This document shows positions 32,879-40,730 of a DNA stretch of 62,919 bases, in pieces (positions within the stretch are counted from its first letter, which is position 1; each line of letters starts with the position of its first letter). Source of the stretch: JAWVFK01 sp033856175 (GTDB taxonomy: Bacteria; Actinomycetota; Thermoleophilia; Solirubrobacterales; 70-9). The notes beneath the pieces are model-generated. The model saw only the letters and a list, made by a program, of their open reading frames with translations, did no database searches and was not told the DNA's origin. The DNA lies in NCBI GenBank assembly GCA_033856175.1, contig JAWVFK010000034.1:1-62919 (forward strand). Reading direction: 5' to 3'. Both the position numbers and the translations under genes were made by a program.

Positions 32879-34084
32879 TCAGAACGGGGATGCCCCGCTG
32901 CGGCTGGTGAGCTGCGCCTGCGCATTGATGCTCTGAAGGATCCCTATCGCGATGAAGGTGACGAGCACGGAGGAACCTCCGTAGCTCATCAACGGTAGAG
33001 GAACGCCGGTCACCGGCATGATGCCGATGCTCATCCCGACGTTGACGAAGACCTGGAACATCAGCATCGCCGCGATACCGCCGGCAAGCAGGGTCCCGTA
33101 CAGGTTCTTCGAGAGCGTGAGTATGCGTAGCGCCCGCCAGGTAAGCAGGGCGTAGAGGGACAGAACGAACGCGGCTCCGACGAAGCCGAAGCGCTCTCCG
33201 ATCACGGCAAAGATGAAGTCCGTGTGGCGCTCGGGGACGAAGTCGAGCCGCGTCTGGGTGGCCTTCTCCTCGCCGCGGCCGGTCTTTTGACCGGAGCCGA
33301 CGGCGATCAGGGCCTGGTTGACCTGATAACCCGAGTCGCTTGGATCGTCGCTCGGGTGCAAAAACGCGGTCAGACGAGTCTGCTGGTAGCCCTTGAGAAC
33401 CGGCAGTCCAGCTGCCGGTGCCGCCACCAAAAGCAGGGCGACAAGGGCCACCGTCGCCGCGGCCATCGCGACGAAGTGAGATGACCGGACCCCGCCAAGG
33501 AAGAGGATCGTCAGCGTTATGACCGCATAGACGACCCCCGTGCCGAGGTCCGGCTGGAGGAAGATGATCGTCGCCGGCGTGAAGCCCAGCAACAGCAGGT
33601 TGATCGTGCGCCGGCGCGCGTCGGGGCGGCGGACGCGATCGAGGATGAAGCCGGCGAGCGCCGCGATCAGCAGCACCTTGCCGAGCTCCGAGGGCTGGAA
33701 GCGGAAGAACGGCAGCTCGATCCAGCGGCGCGAGCCGCGCGTCGCCCCGCCGAGAACGAGGACGAGCGTGATCGAGCCGATCAGCATCGCGTAGAGGCCG
33801 ACCCGCAGCTCGCGGAAGCGCGAGTAGTCGACGCTCATCACCGAGAACATCAACACCAGGCCGACGATCGCGTAGATCGCCTGGCGGATGACGAAGTAGA
33901 GGGGGTTGCCGGGGATGTCGTCGTGGGTGGCGGCGGCCAGCGTGAAGACGCTGAAGCCGATCAGGCCGACCGCCGCCGCGAGCAGCAGCAGGTCGACGTT
34001 GAGGATGCCCGTGCGGGCCAGCAGGCCGTGACGGCGGGCCTCGAAGCCGCGCGGCATCGACATCGTCGCGCCGGGGGCCATCAT
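32879..34084 (-). CDS. rodA: Peptidoglycan polymerase RodA (SEDS family)
   Basis: 401 aa, about ten membrane helices. RodA polymerises lipid II into glycan strands for cell elongation, working with PBP2. Conserved SEDS features: FRFQPSELGK, FLQPDLGTGVVY, a large external loop containing GYQVNQALIAVGSG and FVPERHTDFIFAVIGERFGF, and the end GMSIGIMPVTGVPLPLMSYGGSS. The start codon ATG at 34084 overlaps the PBP2 TGA (ATGA), which sets the start; the frame is open further upstream but that is antisense-like shadow over mrdA. Confidence 0.95.
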   Translation of the reverse strand: MMAPGATMSMPRGFEARRHGLLARTGILNVDLLLLAAAVGLIGFSVFTLAAATHDDIPGNPLYFVIRQAIYAIVGLVLMFSVMSVDYSRFRELRVGLYAMLIGSITLVLVLGGATRGSRRWIELPFFRFQPSELGKVLLIAALAGFILDRVRRPDARRRTINLLLLGFTPATIIFLQPDLGTGVVYAVITLTILFLGGVRSSHFVAMAAATVALVALLLVAAPAAGLPVLKGYQQTRLTAFLHPSDDPSDSGYQVNQALIAVGSGQKTGRGEEKATQTRLDFVPERHTDFIFAVIGERFGFVGAAFVLSLYALLTWRALRILTLSKNLYGTLLAGGIAAMLMFQVFVNVGMSIGIMPVTGVPLPLMSYGGSSVLVTFIAIGILQSINAQAQLTSRSGASPF

Positions 34085-36000
34085 TCGGGCCTGCCGGCGG
34101 CTTCGGGCGCCGTGACGCCGGGCGCGACGGGCGCCGCCGCCCCCGGAGAGCTCTGTGATGTCTGACCTGGCTTCACGTGGAAGTACTGGGCGAGAATACG
34201 CTCTGCCGCCGGCGCTGCCGAATCGACGCCGAACCCGCCGCGCTCGATCGTAACGGCGACGACGATCCGCGGGTTGTTGTACGGGGCCAACGCCACGAAC
34301 CATGACTGGTCCTGCTGTCCGGGCCGCTCGGCCGTGCCTGTCTTGCCGGCGATCTGCGTCGGAAACGCCCCGAAGACCTTGTACGAGGTGCCGCCGGGCG
34401 AGTCCGCCGCCAGGTGGAGGCCGTCGAGGATCGCCTGCCGGTACTCGGGCTTGATGTTGACATGGCGCCGAGGCGGCGGACGGATCTCCTGCAGCACCCG
34501 CCCGGCGGCGTCCTCGACCTGACCCCCCACGTGCGGGCGCAGGACCTCGCCGCCGTTGGCGATCGCGGCGTAGGCGACCGCCATCTGCAGCGGGTCCGCC
34601 TGCAGGTCCCCCTGGCCGACGGCGAGGTTGATGTTGTCGCCGACCGACCAGGGGCGATCGGTCTGATGGCGGCGGTAGAGGCGGTTGCGCCACTCCGGGG
34701 TCGGGATCAGCCCGCTCAGCTCCCCGGGCAGGTCGATGCCGGTGCGGGCGCCGAGGCCGAGCAGCTGGGCCCACTTCTGGATCCCCTCGCCCTTCTGCTC
34801 GGCCTGCTGGCCGAGGATGTAGAAGAACACATCGGAGGAAAACTTCAGCGCCGTCGGCAGGTCGATCGCGCCGAAGCCGAGGCCGCCGCCCGAGTTCTTG
34901 AACTCGATCCCGCCGACCTTGATCGAGCCGCCGTCGACGATGATCGTCGACGGTGTGATCAGGCCGCCGTTGAGCGCCGCCAGCGCCGTGATCGGCTTGA
35001 AGGTCGAACCCGTCGGATAGGCCCCGCCGATGGCGCGGTTGAACAGCGGCGCCCCGGTCGCCTTCGAGGTCAGCCGCCGGTAGGTGGCCTTGGTCAGCGA
35101 GCGCGTGAATACCGCCGGGTCGAAGGTCGGATAGGAGCCGAGGCCGAGCACCTCTCCGGTCTTGACGTCCATGACGACGAAGCCGCCCGGCAGGCCGCGC
35201 GAGGCGAGCGCCCGCTCACCCGCCCGCTGCACCGCCTCGTCGATCGTCAGCTGCAACGTGTTGCCGGTGATCGCCGGCTTGAGGTTGACCTGGCCCTTGG
35301 GGCGGCCGAGCGCGTCGACCTGGATCTTCGTCGCCCCGGCCTGCCCGCGCAGGAAGCGGTCGTAGGTGTACTCGAGGCCGGACTGGCCGACGATGTCGCC
35401 CTGGATCAGGCGCTGGTAGCCGGGCTGCTTGAGCTGCTCGGCGGTGACCTCGCCGACGTTGCCGAACATCTGCGCAGCGAGATTGGCGCCCTTGTAGCGG
35501 CGGACGAAGACGCGCTCGATGCTGACGCCGGGGAAGCGGCTCTGGTTCTCCTGGAGGTAGAAGATCCGGTCGTAGGGGACGCCGCGGCGCAGCGTCAGCG
35601 GCCCCTGCGGCAGCTCCTTCGAGAGCGCCGCGATCCGGCGGCGAACGCGGCGCGGCGTCATCCCGGCGATCGGCGCCAGCCGGCGCAGCTCGTCGGCTCG
35701 CGCCGCCGGCGTGGCGGCGAGCTTGGTCGGCTGCACCTGCAGCGCCAGCGCGGTGCGGTTGTCGACGAGGATGCGGCCGCTGCGATCGACGATGTCGCCG
35801 CGCGGCGCCTGCGTGCGGATCTGACGGACCTGGTTGTTGCGCGCCGCGACCAGGTAGCGGTCGCCGGAGAGCACCTGCAGGTACCAGAGGCGGAAGAAGA
35901 TCACCGAGAACATCACCAGGGCGATGCCGCTGAGCACCGCGACGCGGAAGGCGGTCTGCGACCGCCGCGGCTGCTCGATGTCGTCTCTGTCCAGGTACAC
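34081..36000 (-). CDS. mrdA: Penicillin-binding protein 2 (elongasome transpeptidase)
   Basis: 639 aa class B PBP. N-terminal cytoplasmic tail and one membrane helix (about 18-40), a dimerisation/pedestal region, then the transpeptidase domain with active-site Ser332 in GSTFK, the SSD (SxN-equivalent) triad in KFSSDVFF and KTG at Lys553 (AGKTGTAERP). It cross-links new peptidoglycan made by RodA in the elongation machinery. A C-terminal Pro/Ala-rich tail follows. The GTG start has GAGGG 4 nt upstream. Order mreC-mreD-mrdA-rodA is conserved across bacteria; mreB is not in this window. Confidence 0.95.
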   Translation of the reverse strand: MYLDRDDIEQPRRSQTAFRVAVLSGIALVMFSVIFFRLWYLQVLSGDRYLVAARNNQVRQIRTQAPRGDIVDRSGRILVDNRTALALQVQPTKLAATPAARADELRRLAPIAGMTPRRVRRRIAALSKELPQGPLTLRRGVPYDRIFYLQENQSRFPGVSIERVFVRRYKGANLAAQMFGNVGEVTAEQLKQPGYQRLIQGDIVGQSGLEYTYDRFLRGQAGATKIQVDALGRPKGQVNLKPAITGNTLQLTIDEAVQRAGERALASRGLPGGFVVMDVKTGEVLGLGSYPTFDPAVFTRSLTKATYRRLTSKATGAPLFNRAIGGAYPTGSTFKPITALAALNGGLITPSTIIVDGGSIKVGGIEFKNSGGGLGFGAIDLPTALKFSSDVFFYILGQQAEQKGEGIQKWAQLLGLGARTGIDLPGELSGLIPTPEWRNRLYRRHQTDRPWSVGDNINLAVGQGDLQADPLQMAVAYAAIANGGEVLRPHVGGQVEDAAGRVLQEIRPPPRRHVNIKPEYRQAILDGLHLAADSPGGTSYKVFGAFPTQIAGKTGTAERPGQQDQSWFVALAPYNNPRIVVAVTIERGGFGVDSAAPAAERILAQYFHVKPGQTSQSSPGAAAPVAPGVTAPEAAGRPE

Positions 36001-36023
36001 GGCGCCCTCGTGAGCTCAGCGGG

Positions 36024-36578
36024 TCAGCGAGCCGTTCTCATCGCCGCCGCCACGACCGAGCGCCGCCGCGGAGCGTCCTCGATCAGAGCCGGGCGCAGCG
36101 CCCAGCGCATGCCGGCGTAGATCGGCCCGGTCAGGAGGAAGTTGTAGAGCGCCTTCATCAGCGTGTCGCGGAGGATCAGCGCGCTGAGGTCGGCCTCGAC
36201 CCCGAGCATCAGCTGGATCAGCGAGAACGCGAGCACGGCGACGAGCGTCAGGCTGGCGACCAGCAGCGGTGCGCTGAAGCGCCCGGAGACGTCGAACGAC
36301 TCGCGGTAGCGCCCGGCGATGTAACCGACGAGGATCAGCGCCAGCGAGGAGGCGCCGAGCGTCTGGTACTGAAGCGTGTCGATCAGCAGGCCGGTCGAGA
36401 AGCCGACGACCGCCCCGGCGAGGCTGCCGCCCAGCAGCGCCAGGCAGACGACGATCACAGGCGTGACGTCCGGGCTCGTCCCAAACAGCGAGACGCGCGA
36501 GAAGAAGGCGAGCTGGAGGATCACGCCGAGAAAGACGAGCCCGGCGATGCGGCCGGCGATGCGGGGCGTGACGATCAT
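36024..36578 (-). CDS. mreD: Rod shape-determining protein MreD
   Basis: 184 aa, five to six membrane helices, little conserved sequence, as usual for MreD. The assignment rests on the length, the opening IAGLVFLGVILQLAFFSRVSLFG, the segment GFSTGLLIDTLQYQTLGASSLAL, and its place between mreC and PBP2. It couples the elongasome components in the membrane. The ATG overlaps the mreC stop (36575-36578). Confidence 0.9.
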   Translation of the reverse strand: MIVTPRIAGRIAGLVFLGVILQLAFFSRVSLFGTSPDVTPVIVVCLALLGGSLAGAVVGFSTGLLIDTLQYQTLGASSLALILVGYIAGRYRESFDVSGRFSAPLLVASLTLVAVLAFSLIQLMLGVEADLSALILRDTLMKALYNFLLTGPIYAGMRWALRPALIEDAPRRRSVVAAAMRTAR

Positions 36579-37420
36579 CGGCGCCCTCCCAGCACGACCT
36601 CGACCAGGTCGACCTCGCGCAGGTCGGCGAACGGCTTGACGTGAACCTGCTGCGAGGTCTGCTGCTCCTCGAGCGAGCTCCTGCTGACCTCGCCGATCGG
36701 GATGCCGTAGGGAAACAGCGACTGCAGCTTGCTGCCGCGCCAGCCGGAGGTGACGACCTTCTGGCCAACCGGCACCCGGCGCCGCTTCTGGATGAACTGG
36801 AGCAGCAGGTCGTTGGGATTGCCGACCTGGGGCCGGATCAGGCCGCTGGTGCCATCGGGGACCACTGTGCCCGAGACGGCGCTCGTGTGGTCCGTGATCA
36901 GCGTCACCTCGGAGGAGGAGTGGGCGACCGCGGTGACGCGGCCGACGAGGCCGTCGCCGTTGACCACCGGGTCATCGACCCGGACCCCCGAGCTCGATCC
37001 CGCGTCGATCGTCACGGTCGAGTACCACAGCGTCGGCGAGCGCAGGACGACCTCGGCCGAGACGGTCTTCGAGCTGGCCGGGATCGCGCCGCTGCGATGG
37101 AGGCCCAGCAGGCCGCGCAGCTGGCGGTTCTGGGCCTTGATCGCGGCGGCGCCGGCGACCTGGGCGCGAAGATCGCGGACCTGGGCGGTCAGCTGCCTGT
37201 TGCGCCCGCGGGCGCGGAAGGTCTCGTCGAACCAGTTGACGAGGTCGCGGGCGGGCTTCAGCGCTCTGCCCGCCGCGTACTCGACCGGGCCGAAGATCGT
37301 GCCCGCACCGTCCTGAAAGCCCCGCAGGCCTCCCTGGAAGGAGATGCTGAGCAGGGTCAGCGACGCCGCGACGAGCAGCGCGAGTATCGCCCTGCGGCGT
37401 CGGACTTGCCTTCGATACAC
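36575..37420 (-). CDS. mreC: Rod shape-determining protein MreC
   Basis: 281 aa. Short cytoplasmic N-terminus, one membrane helix (about 13-30), a coiled coil (about 70-105) and the MreC beta-barrel domains with the conserved SPTLWYSTVTIDAGSSSGV and NGDGLVGRV segments. MreC activates PBP2/RodA from outside the membrane. The GTG start has GAGGA 8 nt upstream. First gene of the elongasome cluster after maf; mreB must be elsewhere or absent. Confidence 0.94.
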   Translation of the reverse strand: MYRRQVRRRRAILALLVAASLTLLSISFQGGLRGFQDGAGTIFGPVEYAAGRALKPARDLVNWFDETFRARGRNRQLTAQVRDLRAQVAGAAAIKAQNRQLRGLLGLHRSGAIPASSKTVSAEVVLRSPTLWYSTVTIDAGSSSGVRVDDPVVNGDGLVGRVTAVAHSSSEVTLITDHTSAVSGTVVPDGTSGLIRPQVGNPNDLLLQFIQKRRRVPVGQKVVTSGWRGSKLQSLFPYGIPIGEVSRSSLEEQQTSQQVHVKPFADLREVDLVEVVLGGRR

Positions 37421-37442
37421 GACTGAAATCCTCGCAGAGAGC

Positions 37443-38075
37443 TCAGAGCAGCTCGGGAGCCAGCTCCCAGAGCAAACCGACCGGTAAACCGATCACGTTG
37501 GCGACGTCGCCCTCGACCCGCTCGACCAGCGCCGCGCCCAGCCCCTGGATCGCATAGCCGCCGGCACGCTCACGCCATTCGCCGCTGGCCACGTAGCGCT
37601 CCAGCGTCGCCTCGTCGAGGCGTTTGAAGTCGACGAGCGAGCGCGAGACGCCGCTGCGCTCGGGTGTCTCGCCCTCGGCCACAGCCGGACCCACGATCGC
37701 GAGGCCGCTGAGAACCTCGTGGCGGCGGCCGGAGAGCGAGCGCAGCCCGGCGAGCGCCTGCTCGGCGCCGGCGGGCTTGCCGAGAACGCGACCGTCGAGG
37801 ACGACCTCGGTGTCGCAGCCGATGACCAGAGCGGTCGCACCCGTCGCCACCAGGCCGGCGCGCGCCTTGCGCAGCGCGTTCTCGCGGACGACGCTCGCCG
37901 GCTCGCCCTCGCGCAACTCCTCGACGTCCGGGCTGACGGCGGTGAACTCGATGCCGAGGCGGCTGAGGATCTCGCGCCGTTGCGGCGAGCGCGAGGCCAG
38001 AACGATGGACCGGGCAATGGACCCGGGAACGGGCCCGGCGACGGACCCGCGGCCGCGCGGGCGGCCGGAAGCCAT
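37443..38075 (-). CDS. maf: Nucleoside triphosphate pyrophosphatase, Maf family
   Basis: 210 aa. Maf proteins hydrolyse non-canonical or canonical dTTP/UTP-type nucleotides as house-cleaning enzymes and often sit beside mre genes, as here. Signatures: LASRSPQRREILSRLG near the start, GCDTEVVLDGRVLGKP and GGYAIQGLGAALVERVEGD. The ATG at 38075 shares one base with the ndk stop (TGATG). That start gives about 25 extra residues rich in Gly, Arg and Pro before the usual family beginning. The longer open frame upstream is a shadow. Confidence 0.92.
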   Translation of the reverse strand: MASGRPRGRGSVAGPVPGSIARSIVLASRSPQRREILSRLGIEFTAVSPDVEELREGEPASVVRENALRKARAGLVATGATALVIGCDTEVVLDGRVLGKPAGAEQALAGLRSLSGRRHEVLSGLAIVGPAVAEGETPERSGVSRSLVDFKRLDEATLERYVASGEWRERAGGYAIQGLGAALVERVEGDVANVIGLPVGLLWELAPELL

Positions 38076-38479
38076 CAGAGCTCGGGAAACCAGATGCCGA
38101 TCTCGCGCTCGGCCGACTCCTCGGAGTCCGAGCCGTGCACGAGGTTGAAGGTGACCTCGGTGCCGAAGTCGCCGCGGATCGATCCCGGCGCCGCCTCGAC
38201 CGGGTCGGTGGCGCCGATCAGCTGCCGGGCTGCGGGGATTGCGTTGACCCCCTCCAGGACCAGCGCGACCAGCGGGCCGCGGGTGATGAACTCGACCAGC
38301 TCGCCGAAGAAGGGCTTCTCGCTGTGCTCGGCGTAGTGGCGGCCGGCCAGCTCCTCGTCGATCGTCACCAGCTTGGCCGCCGCCAGGCGCAGCCCCTTGC
38401 GCTCGAAGCGGGCGATCACCTCGCCGGTCAGCGCCCGGTCGAAGGCGTCGGGCTTGATCAGGATCAGCGTCCGGGACAT
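38075..38479 (-). CDS. ndk: Nucleoside diphosphate kinase
   Basis: 134 aa, standard length. NDK balances nucleoside triphosphate pools by a ping-pong mechanism through a phospho-histidine. Active site His115 lies in NLVHGSDS; TLILIKPDAFDR opens the protein and HYAEHSEKPFFGELVEFI is conserved. GGAGG lies 10 nt before the ATG. It is tightly followed by maf (1-nt overlap). Confidence 0.97.
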   Translation of the reverse strand: MSRTLILIKPDAFDRALTGEVIARFERKGLRLAAAKLVTIDEELAGRHYAEHSEKPFFGELVEFITRGPLVALVLEGVNAIPAARQLIGATDPVEAAPGSIRGDFGTEVTFNLVHGSDSEESAEREIGIWFPEL

Positions 38480-38496
38480 CGCTCGTCAGCCTCCGC

Positions 38497-39330
38497 TCAG
38501 GAGCTCGGGGCCGGGCTCGAGCCGCCGCTTTGCCGGGGAGCCGGCTCGGATCCCTGCGGACGGGGCTGGGGTGGCCGCTGTTGTTGCGCCTGTTGCTGCT
38601 GTTGCGGTTGTTGTTGCGCCTGTTGTTGCTGCTGCTGTGCTGGCGGCGGAGGCTGCTGTTGCTGCTGCTGTGGCGCCGGCGCCGCCTGGCGTTGCGCGCG
38701 CTGCGGCTGGGCGGGCCGCTGCTGGGCCCGCTGCGGGTCACGCTGCTGCTGGCGCTGCTGGCCCGAGGCTTGCTGAGCGGCGGTCTTCTGGCGCGTTGCC
38801 CGCTTGCGCTGGGGGCGCTCACCCTGGGGGCGCGCCTGGGCGGCGCGGCGGCCCTGGGCCGGCGCCTGGCGCTGGGCCGGCGCCTGGCGGACGACCTCGG
38901 TCTCGCAGTAGGGGCAGACTCCCCAGCGGGGATCCAGCGGCGCGCCGCAGGCAGCACAGGGGTCCTTGACGCGGCGGCGACAGCTCGGGCAGCGCAGGTA
39001 GTTCTTCTCGATCGGGTACTCGCAGTGCGGGCACGCCTGCTCGGCGAGCTGGCGGACCCTCAGCTCGGTCGAGCGAATCTCGAGCTCGCGCTCGCGACGG
39101 TCGTCGAGGTACTCCGGCGGCCGCAGGATCGAGTAGACGATCGTGCCGAGAAAGGGCATCAAAGAGGCCCCCGTGGCGCAGGCAACCAGGATCGGGTCCT
39201 TGATCCGGCGGCGGGCGTCGGCGTAGGTCCAGTAGACCAGGGCGAGCCACACCGCGACCAGGAAGAGCACGATCAGGTTGACGGCCAGGTTCAGGCTGCC
39301 GTTTGAGATGCCGAAAATCGCAAGTCGCAT
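38497..39330 (-). CDS. Membrane-associated double zinc-ribbon protein with poly-Q tail
   Basis: 277 aa. Two hydrophobic segments (about 10-35 and 48-68) are followed by two zinc-ribbon motifs: CPHC...CPSC and CAAC...CPYC (about residues 99-145), as in DZANK-type proteins. The last 125 or so residues are almost only Gln, Pro, Ala and Arg, with runs of five to seven Gln. Many Gln codons in the tail are CAA, rare in this GC-rich DNA. The membrane plus zinc-ribbon part looks like a conserved small membrane protein; the tail should be disordered. It lies between ndk and the 39-aa membrane gene. TAGACT 12 nt upstream could give a very short leader. Function unknown. Confidence 0.75.
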   Translation of the reverse strand: MRLAIFGISNGSLNLAVNLIVLFLVAVWLALVYWTYADARRRIKDPILVACATGASLMPFLGTIVYSILRPPEYLDDRRERELEIRSTELRVRQLAEQACPHCEYPIEKNYLRCPSCRRRVKDPCAACGAPLDPRWGVCPYCETEVVRQAPAQRQAPAQGRRAAQARPQGERPQRKRATRQKTAAQQASGQQRQQQRDPQRAQQRPAQPQRAQRQAAPAPQQQQQQPPPPAQQQQQQAQQQPQQQQQAQQQRPPQPRPQGSEPAPRQSGGSSPAPSS

Positions 39331-39393
39331 CGCGGGCGGCGGAGTCTACTCAGTGCCTGAGAGCCGGATGCAAGAGCGACACCGAGGCGTCGC

Positions 39394-39513
39394 CTAGAGG
39401 AACAGCCGGCCGAAGACGTAGCCGACGGCAAAGAAGACCAGGATGACGATGGCCACGATGGCGCCGACCAGCGCCATCATCGCCAGCAGCTCTGAGCGGA
39501 CTTCGCGATTCAC
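39394..39513 (-). CDS. 39-aa single-pass membrane protein
   Basis: A very short gene on the minus strand: GTG at 39513, TAG at 39394-39396. Its start overlaps the folC stop as GTGA, the same coupling used by true gene pairs here. The peptide is a charged start (NREVRSELLA) followed by one strong membrane helix (MMALVGAIVAIVILVFFAVGY) and a short VFGRLFL end. I recognise no family. The overlap with folC, the balanced topology and the lack of any other gene in the gap support it being real. Confidence 0.6.
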   Translation of the reverse strand: MNREVRSELLAMMALVGAIVAIVILVFFAVGYVFGRLFL

Positions 39514-40727
39514 AGTTGTGCCTCCACCAGGCCCAAAAGGTAATGCGAACCGGTCACGAGCACGACGCCGTCGCGATCGCCCGCAAGCTCGCGCGCACGC
39601 GCCAGGGCAGCTTCGACGGGGCCGAGCGCCTCGGCCTGGCCGCCGGCGCGCTCGACGAGCTCGGCCAGCGATGCCGCCGGCAGCGACTCGGCGCCCGGCC
39701 GGCCGCTGCCGGCCAGCGCCGCCGCTGGAACCTCCGTGCAGACCACCGTCTCGCAGGCGGCGACCAGCTCGGCGGCGATGCCGGCGGCGTCCTTGTCGGC
39801 GAGAACGGCGACGCAGCCGACGACCGGCCGTCCGCCCGTCAACCGCGGCAGCGCCTCGACCAGCGCCCTGGCGCCGGCGGGGTTGTGGGCCGCGTCGAGC
39901 ACGATCGGCGGCTCGCCGTCGATCAGCTCGAGCCTGCCGGGCATCGCCAGCGACGACGCGACCGAGCGCGCCGCGTCCTCGTCGAGCCGGCCGAGGAAGG
40001 CTTCGGCGGCGGCCTCGGCGAGAACGAGGTTGCGCTCGGGGTAAGCGGCGCCCGGGTCGCCCGGCGCCTCGACGAAGCGCGCCTGGCGGGCGGCGGCGGT
40101 CGCGCGCGCCAGGGCGAGGATCTCGGGCTCCAGGCGGCCGCTGACGAGAATGGTGTGGTCGCGCAGGACGGCGAGCTTCTCGGCCGCGATCTCGGCCTCG
40201 GAGGGCCCCAGCCACTGGGTGTGATCGAGCCCGATCGAGGTCAGGACCGTGATCCGCGAGGGAATGACGTTGGTCCCGTCGAGGCGTCCGCCGAGGCCGG
40301 CCTCGATCACCGCGACCTCGACGCGTGCCGCGGCGAAGGCGACGAAGGCGGCCGCCGTCGCGACCTCGAACTGGGTGACGAAGTCGCCCTCGTCGAGCGT
40401 CCGGTTGACGGTCGCGGCGGCCTCGGCCGTCCGCTCGACGGCGCTCGCCAGCTCGGCCTCGCCGATCGGCTCACCCCCGAGCTCGATCCGCTCGCCCCAG
40501 CGATGAAGGTGCGGCGACAGGTAGGCGCCGGCAGAGAGGCCATGGGCCTCGAGCAGCGCCGCGATCGCCTTCGTCACCGAGGACTTGCCGTTGGTGCCAA
40601 CGACGTGGATCGAGGCGAAGCGGTGCTGAGGCATGCCGAGCAGCGACGTCAGCCTCGCCATCCGCTCGAGCCCCAGCCGCCAGCCGATCGGCTCGAGCGA
40701 GCCGAGGTAGGCCTCGGGGTCAGCCAC
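39510..40727 (-). CDS. folC: Folylpolyglutamate synthase / dihydrofolate synthase
   Basis: 405 aa Mur-ligase-like enzyme that adds glutamate to folates (and, in the bifunctional form, to dihydropteroate). ATP-binding motif VVGTNGKSSVTK (about 42-53), FEVATAAAF, GLGGRLDGTNV and GLDHTQWLG are typical, and the C-terminal domain has LDAAHNPAGARAL. The GTG start lies 3 bp after the valS stop (TGA TGA GTG). Its own stop overlaps the 39-aa gene. The valS-folC order is common in bacteria. Confidence 0.94.
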   Translation of the reverse strand: MADPEAYLGSLEPIGWRLGLERMARLTSLLGMPQHRFASIHVVGTNGKSSVTKAIAALLEAHGLSAGAYLSPHLHRWGERIELGGEPIGEAELASAVERTAEAAATVNRTLDEGDFVTQFEVATAAAFVAFAAARVEVAVIEAGLGGRLDGTNVIPSRITVLTSIGLDHTQWLGPSEAEIAAEKLAVLRDHTILVSGRLEPEILALARATAAARQARFVEAPGDPGAAYPERNLVLAEAAAEAFLGRLDEDAARSVASSLAMPGRLELIDGEPPIVLDAAHNPAGARALVEALPRLTGGRPVVGCVAVLADKDAAGIAAELVAACETVVCTEVPAAALAGSGRPGAESLPAASLAELVERAGGQAEALGPVEAALARARELAGDRDGVVLVTGSHYLLGLVEAQL

Positions 40728-40730
40728 TCA

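Noticed and set aside
32879..34774. Extension of rodA to a 631-residue protein
   Set aside because: The extra N-terminus overlaps mrdA in another frame; the ATGA overlap at 34081-34084 gives the real start.
38580..38700. CTG/TTG-rich tract as a CRISPR or simple microsatellite
   Set aside because: It is in frame within a coding sequence, with mixed codons and no spacer-repeat structure.
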